Shown one piece after another: positions 11,771-23,700 of a DNA stretch of 64,000 bases. The stretch is from Diplonema japonicum (Eukaryota > Euglenozoa > Diplonemea > Diplonemida > Diplonemidae). The stretch covers positions 496,001 to 560,000 of the forward strand of contig OZ025676.1 of NCBI GenBank assembly GCA_964019335.1, in the 5' to 3' direction. The notes under the pieces are model-generated. The model made no database searches and had not been told where the DNA came from. It worked only from the letters and a program-made list of their open reading frames with translations. The position numbers and the translations under genes were made by a program. Numbering within the stretch: the stretch's first letter is position 1; each line of letters begins with the position of its first letter.

Positions 11771-12683
11771 TACTGTAAAACAAAAATCACCGGAAGATAA
11801 AATGTCCGGAAGATGAAATATCCGGAAGCTCTGGCGGTCCGGATATTTTTTCGGTTCCCTTCTTCCACATACTTGTAGCCTCCTCATAGACCACTTTTTT
11901 ATACTTGGTCTTGATTGTCGCCTTCATTGAGGCGCTCAGTCCTATGTCCAGGGCTGGCACAAATAGGTGAGGCCTGGAGGGACAAACGCTAAGTGAACGT
12001 TTGTTTCTAAAAACAAGTTCACAAAATCATCCGTAGTGTGGCCATTGTAGTCATCTAGGATGAGCAAGATGGGCTCGTTGGGTGCCCAGCCCGATGACTT
12101 AATTAGTTTATAGCAACAGGGTAGAAAGACACGTTTTACCCGGAGCTGAAGCGTTTCTTGGGTAGCCCAGTGAGATTTCGAAGCTGTTAAACTCCAGCCT
12201 TTTTTTGGGGGGGGGGTGCAACACGAGGGACGGACCCGGGGTATTTCCTGCAGCTGGTTCTGTTTTTCCTGTGTAAATGAGGCTGAAAAGGCCAAAATAG
12301 GCCGCTACGCAGCCAGCCATGGTACCACGGCGGCCCAGGGCTGGTACCGCGTGAAGGAAGACATCACGGTGCCAACGTCCAGTATATCAGACTGGGAACA
12401 CCGCTTTGGTATGCTCCAAGGTCTATCCCCGTCGCACCCGTTACTGCGGGTCGCAATTAGTCATATTTTTGCCATTTTTAAGACTCCTGCAACAGAAACA
12501 TAAGTTTTTCCAGAGAAACATGCAGCAGACAGGGGGAGGGGACAGTGCGTAGGACAGGCTTGGTACCCCCTTGAAAAGTGCCCCAAAAAGATGTCCGGAA
12601 GATAAAATGCCCGGAAGAAAAAATCACCGGATGTTTCGGCGGTCCGGGTATTTTATCTTCCGGTGGATTTTTGTTTTACAGTA
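11771..12683. mobile_element. decayed pogo/Tc1-mariner-like DNA transposon with TA target duplication
   Basis: The ends are inverted copies beginning CTGTAAAACAAAAATCACCGG (left, from 11773) and the matching complement ending at 12681. Both are flanked by TA, the classic target duplication of Tc1/mariner/pogo elements. The subterminal DNA repeats short CCGGAAGATAAAAT-like units on both sides. At about 910 bp it is shorter than an intact pogo element and contains only part of a transposase (see the pseudogene entry). It sits 15 bp downstream of the USP protease stop codon, on its 3' side. Confidence 0.8.
11850..12320 (-). pseudogene. broken DDE_1 (pogo/Jerky-type) transposase fragment
   Basis: On the minus strand the peptide contains LLILDDYNGHT followed by FVPPGLTYLCQP, the signature around the second catalytic Asp of DDE_1 transposases. 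After a one-base frameshift near 11950 the expected continuation QPLDIGLSASMKATIK appears in another frame, supplying the third acidic position region. A second frame change lies near 12200 beside a G run. The N-terminal DNA-binding half is missing. The fragment is therefore dead, assuming the G run and the frameshifts are not assembly errors. Confidence 0.7.
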
Positions 12684-12697
12684 TTTTTTTTTATATT

Positions 12698-15600
12698 TTA
12701 AACACACACCTGCACCCGTTGTGGCGCCAGCAGCAAAGAATGGTCATCAACTGCACTGTGGATGTACCCCATATTTTGATCCATTTTATCCTTCTCCCCA
12801 AACATCAACTGTTGCTGGTCGGTCGTGAACAACCTCTTCGTCCCTGACTCCCAGACAGGGTACTCTGCATGAGTCTCCTGGCTCAACAAGTACGTCCCCT
12901 GCCTATCACTAATGTCTGTCTCTACCTCGAGCTTTTGAGGGACCTGTGCGTAAGTGTCATTTTTTTTTTTTTTTTTTTTCCCAGCTACTATACCAGCTTC
13001 TGCCTTCTTAGCCTCTCCCCGACTCCTTCTACTTCACTGCGGTCTACTGATTCACAGTGCTGATCCAACTGGGGGTGAGGTTTGAAAACAAAAAAAAAAA
13101 AACACCCTTCCTTTTTACATACCATCAGCACCGTGTCTAAGTTCTTCTCGCAGTCCTTCAGGTTGTTCAGGCTCTGGAAGCACCTTGCAAGGACAAGGTA
13201 CAACGGTGCCTGAACTTCGCAATGCTCGAGCGCTTCAGTGGCACACGGGATACACCTTTCAGGGTTGCTCTGAGACAGATGCCTCAGGATCGTCTCCACG
13301 ACGACCTGGTCGCCGTACAATCCTGGGAGCAGGGAGGTTAAGATGTTAAGCTTCCTGGCGAACGAAGCACGAGAGAGTCTTGTGTAGTTGTGGATGGAGG
13401 TGATGTCTGTGAGGAGCTGCTTGGCGGTAGCGTAGATGTCGGCGGGGGGCGGCGGGAAAGGTTTTTTATCGATGGAATGAACGGTGATGAGATACAGAAG
13501 AGGTGTCTTGCAGTCTGGGAGGAGCTTCGACGCCGTGACGCTGTTGAACAGGATTTCAATTTCCTCCGAACACCCTGCAAGGCTGCAGAGAATGTCATGA
13601 AGAGGCTCAAAATGCACAGAGGTCTCACCTATGACAACCTGCATACGGTCGCAGTTCACGAGCGTGCCATCGCAGTGGTGCAACTTGTACGTCATATCAA
13701 CAACGTCACCTTCCCGCACATTGGTGTGCTCTACAGATGGCTTGGTGCATCGGAAGTTCACTTCTTCAGCAGCCCACTCCGCTACGTCCATCACAAATAC
13801 TTTGTAATGTAGTGTTGCGTTTGGTGGTACACCCAACCGAGGGCGGCCTTCCTCTTTAAACCCGTAGTCAGGGTGCACCGTCAGCATGAAGATGTCGCCC
13901 TTGCAGGCGTCAAGGAGCGCTCTGTGAATCCCGTCGCACATCCATTCGCAGTTGTCCACTCTTAGATTCAAACTGCACTCTTCTTCATGCATCAGCATGT
14001 CTCCTCCAACAGAGAGTGATACCTGCACCCTCATTTTCAACGGGAAAAACTCCCGTCCCCTGGCGACCTCCTCGACGAAGCGTGCCATTACCTTCCCGGT
14101 TTTCATTGGTGTCAGGTCCACGCCTGTGATGGCCATGGGGTCGACCCGTGGTCGGTCTGCAGGCGACTTGAAGATATCCCCCACGACAGCCTCCTCGATG
14201 TCCTTTCTGATGTAAAACAAAAGATACGTGTGCGACGGGACGATGTCCTCATCAATGCTGCCCACCCTCGCCACCAGCTGGTCGTCGTATCTGTACCATG
14301 CATTCTCACGGGGATTCCGCACGTGAGCGAAGTAGTGCCCGTACTGCAACGTTGTGCCCTGGTGGGACACGACGGAATGCAGCGTGTAGGGAGGAGGGTC
14401 GCGCACTGCCAACTGGGAGTGCTCCTGCGGCGGTAACGGTGTTTTACTGCAGTTTTGCAAACGTGTGACATCCTTACAAATGCTGCTAGCCTCTTCAGCC
14501 GAAAAGCCCTTCTGCACCAAAAACTTCACGATCTGCTCTTCAGGCTCGAAGAACAAGTCCCTCGGATCCACGCCGGCAAGTTTCTTTTCAAGCTTAGCCC
14601 TCAAAGGCGCAGGGCTTGCCTCCGCCATGAATTCCTTGAGTTCGAGGCTGTCGACAGGGAACGTCACGGGATTCTGCAGCTTGTCGTAAAGGTCTTTGAA
14701 TCGCTTCACTTGAAACATCAGCACAGGCGGTGCTCGCCACAGTTTAGTCGTCCGCTCCTTCTTCGTTTCCCCTTTGCAGACACCGCAGTGCGAGGGGTGT
14801 GCGTCGATACTGGGTGAGTTGTTGTCGTGCAGAGATGACAGCAGTGTCAAAGGGTCCGACATGTCTGCAGCGGTGCTGGGGTGGTTCTCAACACTTTTGA
14901 TGTAGCCTGACTTGAGCTCTTCGTTCTGCAGCAATGACAAAGGCCAATCGACAGCTATGACATCGCCCCTGCGTAGATCCACAGGGTCGTTCATCTTTTT
15001 CGCCGTGCCCATGCACCCATGGCAACCTTTGTACCACGGGCACACCCCACAACCCCTCCCTTCCTCATCGACCTTGCTGAGCACGAAAGGCTTCCCGTCT
15101 GTGTCACTCCCGTAGTCCGAGACCATCCATCGCACCATATCCCAGCAGTGGTTCATGATTTCCTCAAGCGTGGCCTGCGAAGGGAGCATGAGCACGTGCG
15201 CAAAGTTGAATAATCGACTCGGAGGAGGTACATGGCGGTCCATAGGCAGTTGAATAGACCGATGCACCACTGTCACCATGACTGAACCTGCTTTGGGTTC
15301 CATTGATGCAAAGGCGATGTAATTGGCTTGAAGGTCAAGCGTTTCCGGAGGAGAGACAAGGGACAAGATGGACGGGATGGGGTGCATCTGTCCTATTTGT
15401 AAACCCTCCCGCGACAGTCCTAGGAGGTCAGCGACGGCGGTGATGAGGTCGGCCACTTTGGGCGGGGGTTCGAGGGGGATCTTGACCTGGATTCGAAGGG
15501 CAGGTTGATGCTGCCATACGACCTTCACCCGCATAGCGTGGCTTTTGTTTGACAGAGGAAGAATGACGTGACCGAAGACAGGGAAGTCACGGTTCATTGT

Positions 15601-17610
15601 CCCGCACTCGAGACATTTAATGGACACTTTCTCTTGCCCGCTGAACAATGCGGTGATAATAGAATCGTCCCGCCGCCATGGGACCGCCCATCGCTCGTCA
15701 GCGACATCATCGTCCTCTCGTTCCTCGAGGGCATCCCTAACCGCCACGAAGGGCTTCTTCATTACCCTGTTCAGGTCGTCAGACAAACCCTGCAGCATGA
15801 ACCCGAGGAATTCTTGCGCGTCTTGTTGATGCATGCTGCTGAATTGAGCACGGAACTCACCAACAAGCTTTTTGAAACGAAAGGGCGAATAAGAAGAACT
15901 GCCGTGAGACCACAGTGACACGAGGAGGTCGTAGAAGCTCATGGCAAGCCTGCCATTCATCCCATCGTATGACGCAGATTGTAAATTGATGTCATGAAGA
16001 AACCGTCTTGAGAGGAAATACTCACGGATGAGGGGTATGTGCGCAAGGCATTGCAGCGCGGAGTTCATGTAACATGTGTTGCCGATGTTGCCAAGACCGA
16101 CTTTACCGGATGGAGGAGAGGGGACATGCAGGGAGCTGGCTGGAACAGTGAGCACCTCACCTGTTTCGAGCTCGATTTCTACATTATCATCACACATAGT
16201 TGTGTGGTGAATGAGACACGCAAGAGGCCGTCCCTCTGTTTTCAACAAACCGGACGTAACTATCGGCGTCGGCGGATCTTCCTCGACAGCTTCGTCACAA
16301 ACCTCCATTTCAACATCATGTGTCGCAGGCATCGCAGGCAGGGAATCGTCCACACTTTCTTGCTGCGATCGTTGCTGAACGACCTCTTGCAAAGGGTTGT
16401 GAAGAAAGTAGTCATTCCTCAACAAGAAGAGCTTCCCTTCCGTCCCAACGATGTCGCCAACATCCTCGTCGATCTCTTTCAAATAGCACGGCAAGTAGTA
16501 ACACTGAGAATACGGGTTCGGCACAAGCACGTTGCTGATGCGGTCTTTGAACCCTTTGGAAGCAAATGTTCCGAATGGTATTTTCCATTCTATTCTCATA
16601 ACTTGCCCGATTCGTGTTACAAACGTTCTGAAAATCTTATCTAAGTTGTAAGAAGACTCGGAAAAGGCAATGTACGAAGGATCTAAGACCTCGGTGAGAG
16701 AAACCCCAGCCTCCGGATAGGAAGGAGGGGGCAGTTGGTTTGGATACGTAATGTTTGTGAACGAGTGCATCGTCTCGATGTTTCTTCGCGACATGAACCC
16801 GTCCTTCCCGAATATAGAGAAACACAGCTCGATCCTCACCTTCGGATCGGGAGAAAAACATTTGCTGAGAAACCCCACGAAGAAATGGAACGGGACAACA
16901 CCGTCTAGTTCCATAGCCCCAAACACCCTGTCGAGCAGCCCGCCCTCCATGCCAGGCAGCGAGTATGCAAACGCACCCTTACAAACAACCTCCAACATGG
17001 AATCCCGTAAAGTAAAAAACACATCCTGCAAGTTCAAGATCACATCCCGGCTCAGCCACGTGCTCTTTCCTATTTCTTCCCGATATCTCTTCCACCGTGT
17101 CTCGACAGGGAGAAGAGAATCGCACACATCAACGTGGCGACGTGACAGATGGCCATCGACACCACAGTACTTCCCAATATGGTGGATCCAGCACACAACA
17201 GGGCTATCTATGCGTTGCTTCGCCCATATTAAAAACTCGTCTGCGGTCATGTCCCCAGTGGTTTGTTCTTTATCTGCCTCACAGACGCCCGACATTTTGT
17301 ACACTGTGTCCATGCTGACAGTCAAGCTGTCCTCGGAATAGATTTCAAAGAGGAGTTCGTGCCGGTCGTCGACACTTCCACTCCTCAGGGCGCACAAAAT
17401 GCCTTCGTAGAGCCGCTCTTCCTCCGACCCCGAAAAGGTGCATGTTCTCGCAAACGCCCTCATCATCAGCCCCCTCAACTCCTCCGGTATCAATGGGAAG
17501 CACATTAAAACCACGCGCCCCAGATCCCGCTCATCCCCAATCGTCTCCGCCGCAACCTCGTCTTCATTTTCTTCTTCCCATATTCGTGTCTTGCTCGTGC
17601 TGCTTCCCAT
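12698..17610 (-). CDS. ubiquitin-specific protease (USP4/15/32-like) with EF-hand-like N-terminus
   Basis: Three exons: 17610-13123, 13068-12994, 12943-12698; 1,602 aa. It removes ubiquitin from substrates. The Cys box (GNTCYMNSALQCL, about residue 503), the QQDAQEFLGFML motif and the His box (LQYGHYFAHV, about residue 1090) are intact, so it should be active. A long insertion between the boxes carries CxxC pairs (CGVC, CHGC, CLEC), as in USP4/15/32-type enzymes. The N-terminal 330 residues contain EF-hand/recoverin-like helices, reminiscent of USP32. Downstream of the catalytic domain are a disordered linker and a TPR-like helical segment (APLYLVLARCFQSLNNLKDCEKNL). Intron 1 (13069-13122, GTATGT, poly-T) and intron 2 (12944-12993, GTATAG, poly-A) are both in phase 0 and extend the protein well past the in-frame TAG at 12988. 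Confidence 0.9.
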
Positions 17611-17706
17611 CCTGAAATGCGTCGTTTACGTTTACAGAATAATTATAATAAATAAAAATGTAAACTGAAAAAAAAAAGAAAAAGAAATCACCTTGTAAAA
17701 GGTGTC

Positions 17707-20700
17707 TCATAACAGTATAACCAACACCACCGCCCCGTACAATACGATCACGTTGCAGCCGACCGTTGTCCCGCGATCGATTTCTACAAACTCGAACGAT
17801 TGTGTGATAGTTGAGGTAGTCTCCGGTGGGGGCTGTGGAAGAGCCACCGAGGAAACGATGGACCCAAGTTTGAGCTTGGAGTAAAACAGCCTCAAAGTGT
17901 TATAGACCGGGGAAGTGTTGTCGGTGAGGGAAGTGGTGATGTTAGCAAGGACAGCCTGTGCCGAGGAAGGCGACGATTTGTTCCCTGCACGAACCTCGAA
18001 CTCGACGACGGGGAACAGCGTGGCGGAGAGGATAGTTGCTTGGTGTCCCTGTGTTGTTACGCTTGGCTGCCTGCATTTGGAATATTGCGTTTTATAGACG
18101 TCTTTCACACCCCCGTTCGTAGCCTCGTGCTGAGACAGCAAGCATATCCACAGAATTACAACATCCCCATCTTGCACCCCCCGCACACCGATTTCTTGGC
18201 ATTCGCAGTTCGGGTTCTTAGTTTTCCCGTCTTTTCCTATCAACATCTCACACGAGGTTCGTTCTACGAACGGCTTCTCTCCCTCGTCCAGCACCCTGCA
18301 GCTGCTTCTCACCTTCAAGCCTTGCGTGATGACCTTTTGCAGTTCTGTCGGGGGGTGCAACTTGTACAGCTCCTCCATCGACCCTGCAAGGATTCCCAAT
18401 GTGAGGTTCACTGTCGGCCACACAACAGGCCCCCTTTCAGGAACTGGCGTAGGGACAAGGTTGAACGGCTCCATTACATCCAACACCTCTGTTTCGAGGT
18501 ACAGGGTGTTGCAGATGCCTTCAGGATCGTCCTCTGGGGGCATTGAGCACCTGAATGACAAGACTGTCGTGCTGCACGGCAGGCCGAAGACTGCATCCCG
18601 AAAGGCCGCCCTGCCATCCCATACCGGTGCAGTGTTCCAATTCGCGCTTCGCGTGATGTTGCCGTTTTCCCACTTCGCAAGGAGGGGTTGTACCCCCTCT
18701 GAACCCACACACAGTGCAGATATCACAATAGCAGCACCTCTCAGCATCGACACAGGAACGCCTGACTCATCAGCAATCCACACATCAATGCTGAAAGTGA
18801 AGGGGTGGTTGGGCATACTCATCCAGTGTCTGGGTAGGATCTTACTCTTCTCCTGCTCCGTCATGTTCATTGCACCCACGCCGCCTGCGGTTTGCCTCTT
18901 GAAAACGCCCTTCGGGAAGGTGCAGACGGAGCGTCCCGTTCCCGAACACACTGCACCGACGCCCTTGAGCTCCAAGCGCTTGCTTTTGCTGAATGTTATC
19001 GAGAATCGGAACGGCCTGACATCTTCAGCGACGAGCACCACATGCTGGCTGCCCCCATGGGGGTATATGATGTCGCGGAACCATCCTGTGCCGTTGGCAA
19101 GATGCAGTACCTGCCCATGTGGGATGATCCACGGGTGGACCGTGCATGGAGGCGGACTCACCCACTCGCACCTCTCCAAGCAGGACGACAAGAGCGTCGG
19201 CATGTCGCCGTTCTTGCACGGAATGTCTGATGGTGTGAAGCTGATCTTGAGGTCTGATCCATAACCCTCACCTGCCACGATGGGCACATTCCCATTTCCG
19301 TCCGTGGCTGTTACAAACAAGGAAAACGGCCCACCTGCTAGACCTTGCGACACGCTGCCTTCCTGTAAGGCCATCATGGGCCCACCCACTTGTGACTGCA
19401 TCTCAACTATCAGTTGATTTACAACCACAACTACGAATATAGGACCCACTGGTTCCAGCACCAAGTGCACGTAGGGCTCCAAAGTATCTTGTATCACAGT
19501 AATCTCTAACCACAGTGGATTGTGGTTAGTCAGCGAAGCAGGTTCCCTCCGTGGAGCTTCGATGCTGCACGGCTCGTTTGCCCACACCGTCCTGGTGCAG
19601 GGTGTCGTGTCTATACACGTCTCCAACTCTGGTACAGTACACAGCCTACCCCGCTGCCTTAAACACAGCCGTCTGGCTTCTTCAAGGTTGAGGGTGCTGC
19701 TGCACACCTCCGCAGCAATGTACACCACACAGTTTTTCACCACAAGACTGGGGTCATTCTTGCAGCACACGACGCTGTGCGTCTCACTCACAGGTGCGCA
19801 AGCAGCTTCGCCTGTTGCGGGGTCATATACTGCCTCACCTGCCGGTGGAACCGTTTGGTTCTTCCACACGATGCCTTTTGTAGGGGTGGAAGGGGTCCAC
19901 TCGATGTGTATGAACCCTTGCTCAGCAGTGACCTCCTGTGTAGGGATAAAAAAGGGTGCGGATTCAGAAAGCACGTCAGGTACTGAGGTGATGCTGACAC
20001 GCGTAACGTGGTCACCTTTCACAAGGAGCTTGTCTTCGTCAACCACACCAACCTCGAGGGCGAACACTTTGCTTGTTCCTGCTGCCCAATCGCCTGACTT
20101 CGTTCTGTAGTTCATTCCCTTGAACACACTGGACCGCCCGTGGTACGTGTGCACAACGACCACAGCGCTCGCAGTTGTCTGAAGTTGCACCTTGAGCCCG
20201 GCAGTCAGCTGTGTGTCGGAGGGTATCCCTTTGATGCTGTCGATCGAGCAGACTTCTGTGTCGTTGCTGAAGATGCCGAAAAAAGACATGACACCCGACG
20301 CCATAGAGGGGTTCCCGTTGTTAAACACATCGAAGCAGCCAGCGGGTGTCGTGGTAATGGCGGCGGCTTCAACTGCGTATTTTGGGAAGTGTTGATTTAG
20401 TTCAAAATCATCGTCAACGCACAGCAGAGATATCCGAACCTGCCGCCCTGCAACAGCCCATGCAGTCATGTACGCGCCAGCAGCATTGTAATACACATCT
20501 GTGTCCACAGCCACGTTGCTGGTGTTGCCCCACACAAATTGTGTCACCATGAACGGGTTTATTTTCAGTGACAGCACCGCAGCCCCGTACACAGCATGGC
20601 GCACTGTTATCTGACAAGGCCCGTCGCCTTCGATGATGCGGAGTTCTAACCGCACGGCGCCGTTCTCCAAGAACTCTCCTCTACGCTTTCCGAAACCATC

Positions 20701-23700
20701 CCCTTCGAAAGCGCCCTTGCACAACTCCACCCACACGAAGCCCTCTCCAGAGCTGGCAGAGAACCATGCAGTGCTCCCGTTGACCTGCCCAATGGACCAG
20801 ATATCCACAAAGAACTGTTCTTGAAGCGTCACCTCGTACGCTGCAGTGGGGTCGGGGCGCACAACGGCCAGGTGCGTGGCGTTGGGTGTGATCCTGATGT
20901 GCGGTTCCTTGCCGTCCCACGTTGTGCTTTCCAAAATATCGTCCTCGTAGAGGAAGTTCAGGTCAACGTTGGACAGCACACCAGTCACGTTGAGCAGCAG
21001 CCATGGCTGCCGAGTCGCACTGTCCATGAACGTGCCATCCTTCAGGTACCCCTTGTTGGCATCAATGAGTGCGTCACCCCGCAGGACCACTACGTTTGTC
21101 CACCCGGTATTATTGATGACAGAAGGGCTAGGGGTGCCGTGCGGCAGCCATGGTTTGAACGGTTCCGAGTGAACGGTGTGTTCGTAGCTTCTGCGCCATT
21201 GAAGGAGAGAAGGCCCTCCGATCAGGTATGAGCGGTCCCCTAGATCGTCGGCTGCGTAGGTTTCTAGCTTAAATAGATGCGAGGTCCCGAGCCCTGCCAG
21301 CTTGAGATCGAAAGAGGCCCCCGACACAACAGCAATGTGTGATGGCTCTGTCGCGACAGTGTGCTCACAGGACACATCTGCAATGGAGAAGCCACACGCG
21401 TAGCACGCTCTGCTGTATTCAAAACGCGGGATGGCCACGCCAGGAACCACCTCGTTGATGTTTCGCGAACCAGACGGCACATTCGTTATCTTCATGACCC
21501 CTCCGCCTCCATTCCCCACCCATGGTACCAGAGAGGTGTTTACATGCACGCTCTGAACACCAACATCCCCGTATCCCCACGAAGGGTAGCCGTATGCATC
21601 CACTTTCCACACAGGTATCGCAAATGGTCTCCTCCTGTAGTACAGCCTGATAAAAGGGGGTTGCACAGCGTAGCGAACACCGCATGTCTTAACATTGAAC
21701 CGCACCACTTCGTGCACACCGTGTGCGTCGACGTGCCTCATGGGGAACACCGACCTAGTGATGCTGGGTGTTTTAACAATGGTTTCCACCCACACCTCAC
21801 AGCCAACGCAGGGGCGTGTGAAGTGGAAATCGATGCTGATCGTTCCTGTGAACTCTTTTATGACTGAGAAAGCAGTGCCGCCGCTAGCCACAGCATCCTC
21901 TACTCCAGGACACAGCACTCTTCTGTTCTTGAAGTCTTTCGTTCTCCCGAAGAAACCGCCATACGCGTACTTCAGATCTTGGCTAGACCATTGTGTTAGC
22001 GCAGAGGGTTCTTGGTGTACATGCAACAACACTGCAGACAAAGCACTTGCACCGAATAGCCAACTTAAGTTCCCGTAGGACTTTGCGCTACTGAGCTCCA
22101 AATGGAGGTTCTCTCCAGGTGTGATGACACTGTAGTCTGGGTACGTCTGGCTAGTCACCACAGCCACAGAAGCCGCAACAGGTCTGACCGAAAACGGCTT
22201 CGTCACAATTGATCTGCCGCCCAGCTTAGGGAGGGAACCCTGGGCATCAGGTACCAGACAGTTTCCTCTTGGTTCCGCCTGGTAGCACAACGAAAATGAC
22301 AAGACACACCGTTCACAAGGTTCGCTGAAGTTCAACCACACGTTGGCAATGCCGACCCGTGTCAGCACCCCGTAGGGTTCCTCTGTGAACCCAGTGTACT
22401 CGTCGTATGTGCCAGTTGTGTTTGTCAGACTCAGCACTTTCAGCGTCCCGCCATCCCCGCACCCGAGGACGCTGTACTTCTGCACCTGGACCCTGGTAGG
22501 CGGGTAGCTCAAAGCAATGTCGCCTTCAGCAGATTCCACAACAGCAGAAAAAAGAAACGGTTGGCCGACCATGGGACCATCTGTGGCAGACGTGTACCGC
22601 ATCCCTGTACCAGGGTGCTTTTTGAAGGTTTTATAACCAGTTTCCACAGCTGCGAACCGTGTGCTCTCTGTAGCACATCCAAACTCGGTGACGGCCTCTT
22701 CTTGCACCACCAGGGACGCGGGCTCTCTCACAGGATGTCCCCATGTGTAGGCCAGAGTTGTTACTGATGCAAAGCCTGGTGCTGAGATCACAAACTCGTT
22801 TGTCAAGTCCCAGTTGGCACCCGTGGTAGATATAACAAGGTGGCTGCGTTCCCTGGTCAGCCGGTCGTACTCTTCGGCTGGCATTATTTCTTTTTGGAGG
22901 GACGTGTGGAGTTCTTGGCCTGCTTGTGTCACGTTGTATTCAACAGTGGTGTAGTAATCTACAGTGCGAGCAGAGTTCAGCTCTTCCCACGGCATGACGC
23001 TGAAGTGTATTGTCGTGTTGCAGGCGTACAGAGTGAGTCCATGAACTGTGTCGCCCGACGAACTGACTTTATTTGTCTGCGTCAAGGTGATGCCCCGCTT
23101 TGTCTTTGCCGACACAGTGAACAGTTGCACAGTGATGCAGGGCTCCATCAGATTGTCCGCCAACACGGGGACTCCGAACTCTGTCCTCACCACAGAGCAA
23201 ACCCTCACCCTGCAGTCTTGGCATAATCTTGGTGATATATGCTTGAACGTGATGAGCCCCATCCAAGGAAGCACCTGCGGCGTAGCAGTGACGTTCACGA
23301 TGATCGATCCGTAGGAGATCCCTCGTGCTGACTCCAAGGCCACCTTCGCACCGCTGCTGTCCAGATCGCCTAACAGCCCTTGCGGCCCATCCACCAGAAC
23401 AGTGAAGTTCTGGTTGCTAACTTGATACTCGCGTGATGCATTTCGCAACAGCGTGAAAAGGATGGACACTTCGCTCGAGCTGTCGGCATCCCATTTAACA
23501 GCTTGGTGCGTACTGTTTGTCTTGACAACAGTGCCGCCCAGAACCCTACTGACAGATATATAAGGCCGGTCTTGCACGGCCCGCTCACTGACTTCAACAG
23601 TGACGTTCGCAGGCAACCATTGCCTCGATAGCTTTGTGGCCAGCATGCGCGGGTCTTGGAGTGCAGAGATGCTGAACGTGTACGTAACATTGGGTTGCGC

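Noticed and set aside
12698-12889. separate small gene downstream of the USP protease
   Set aside because: Joining over the GTATAG...CACAG intron (12944-12993) continues the protease in phase 0, so it is the last exon.
18326-19264. 312-codon plus-strand frame inside the giant gene
   Set aside because: It lies opposite the uninterrupted 14-kb minus frame, which has signal peptide, domains and anchor; GC-rich codons create long antisense frames by chance.
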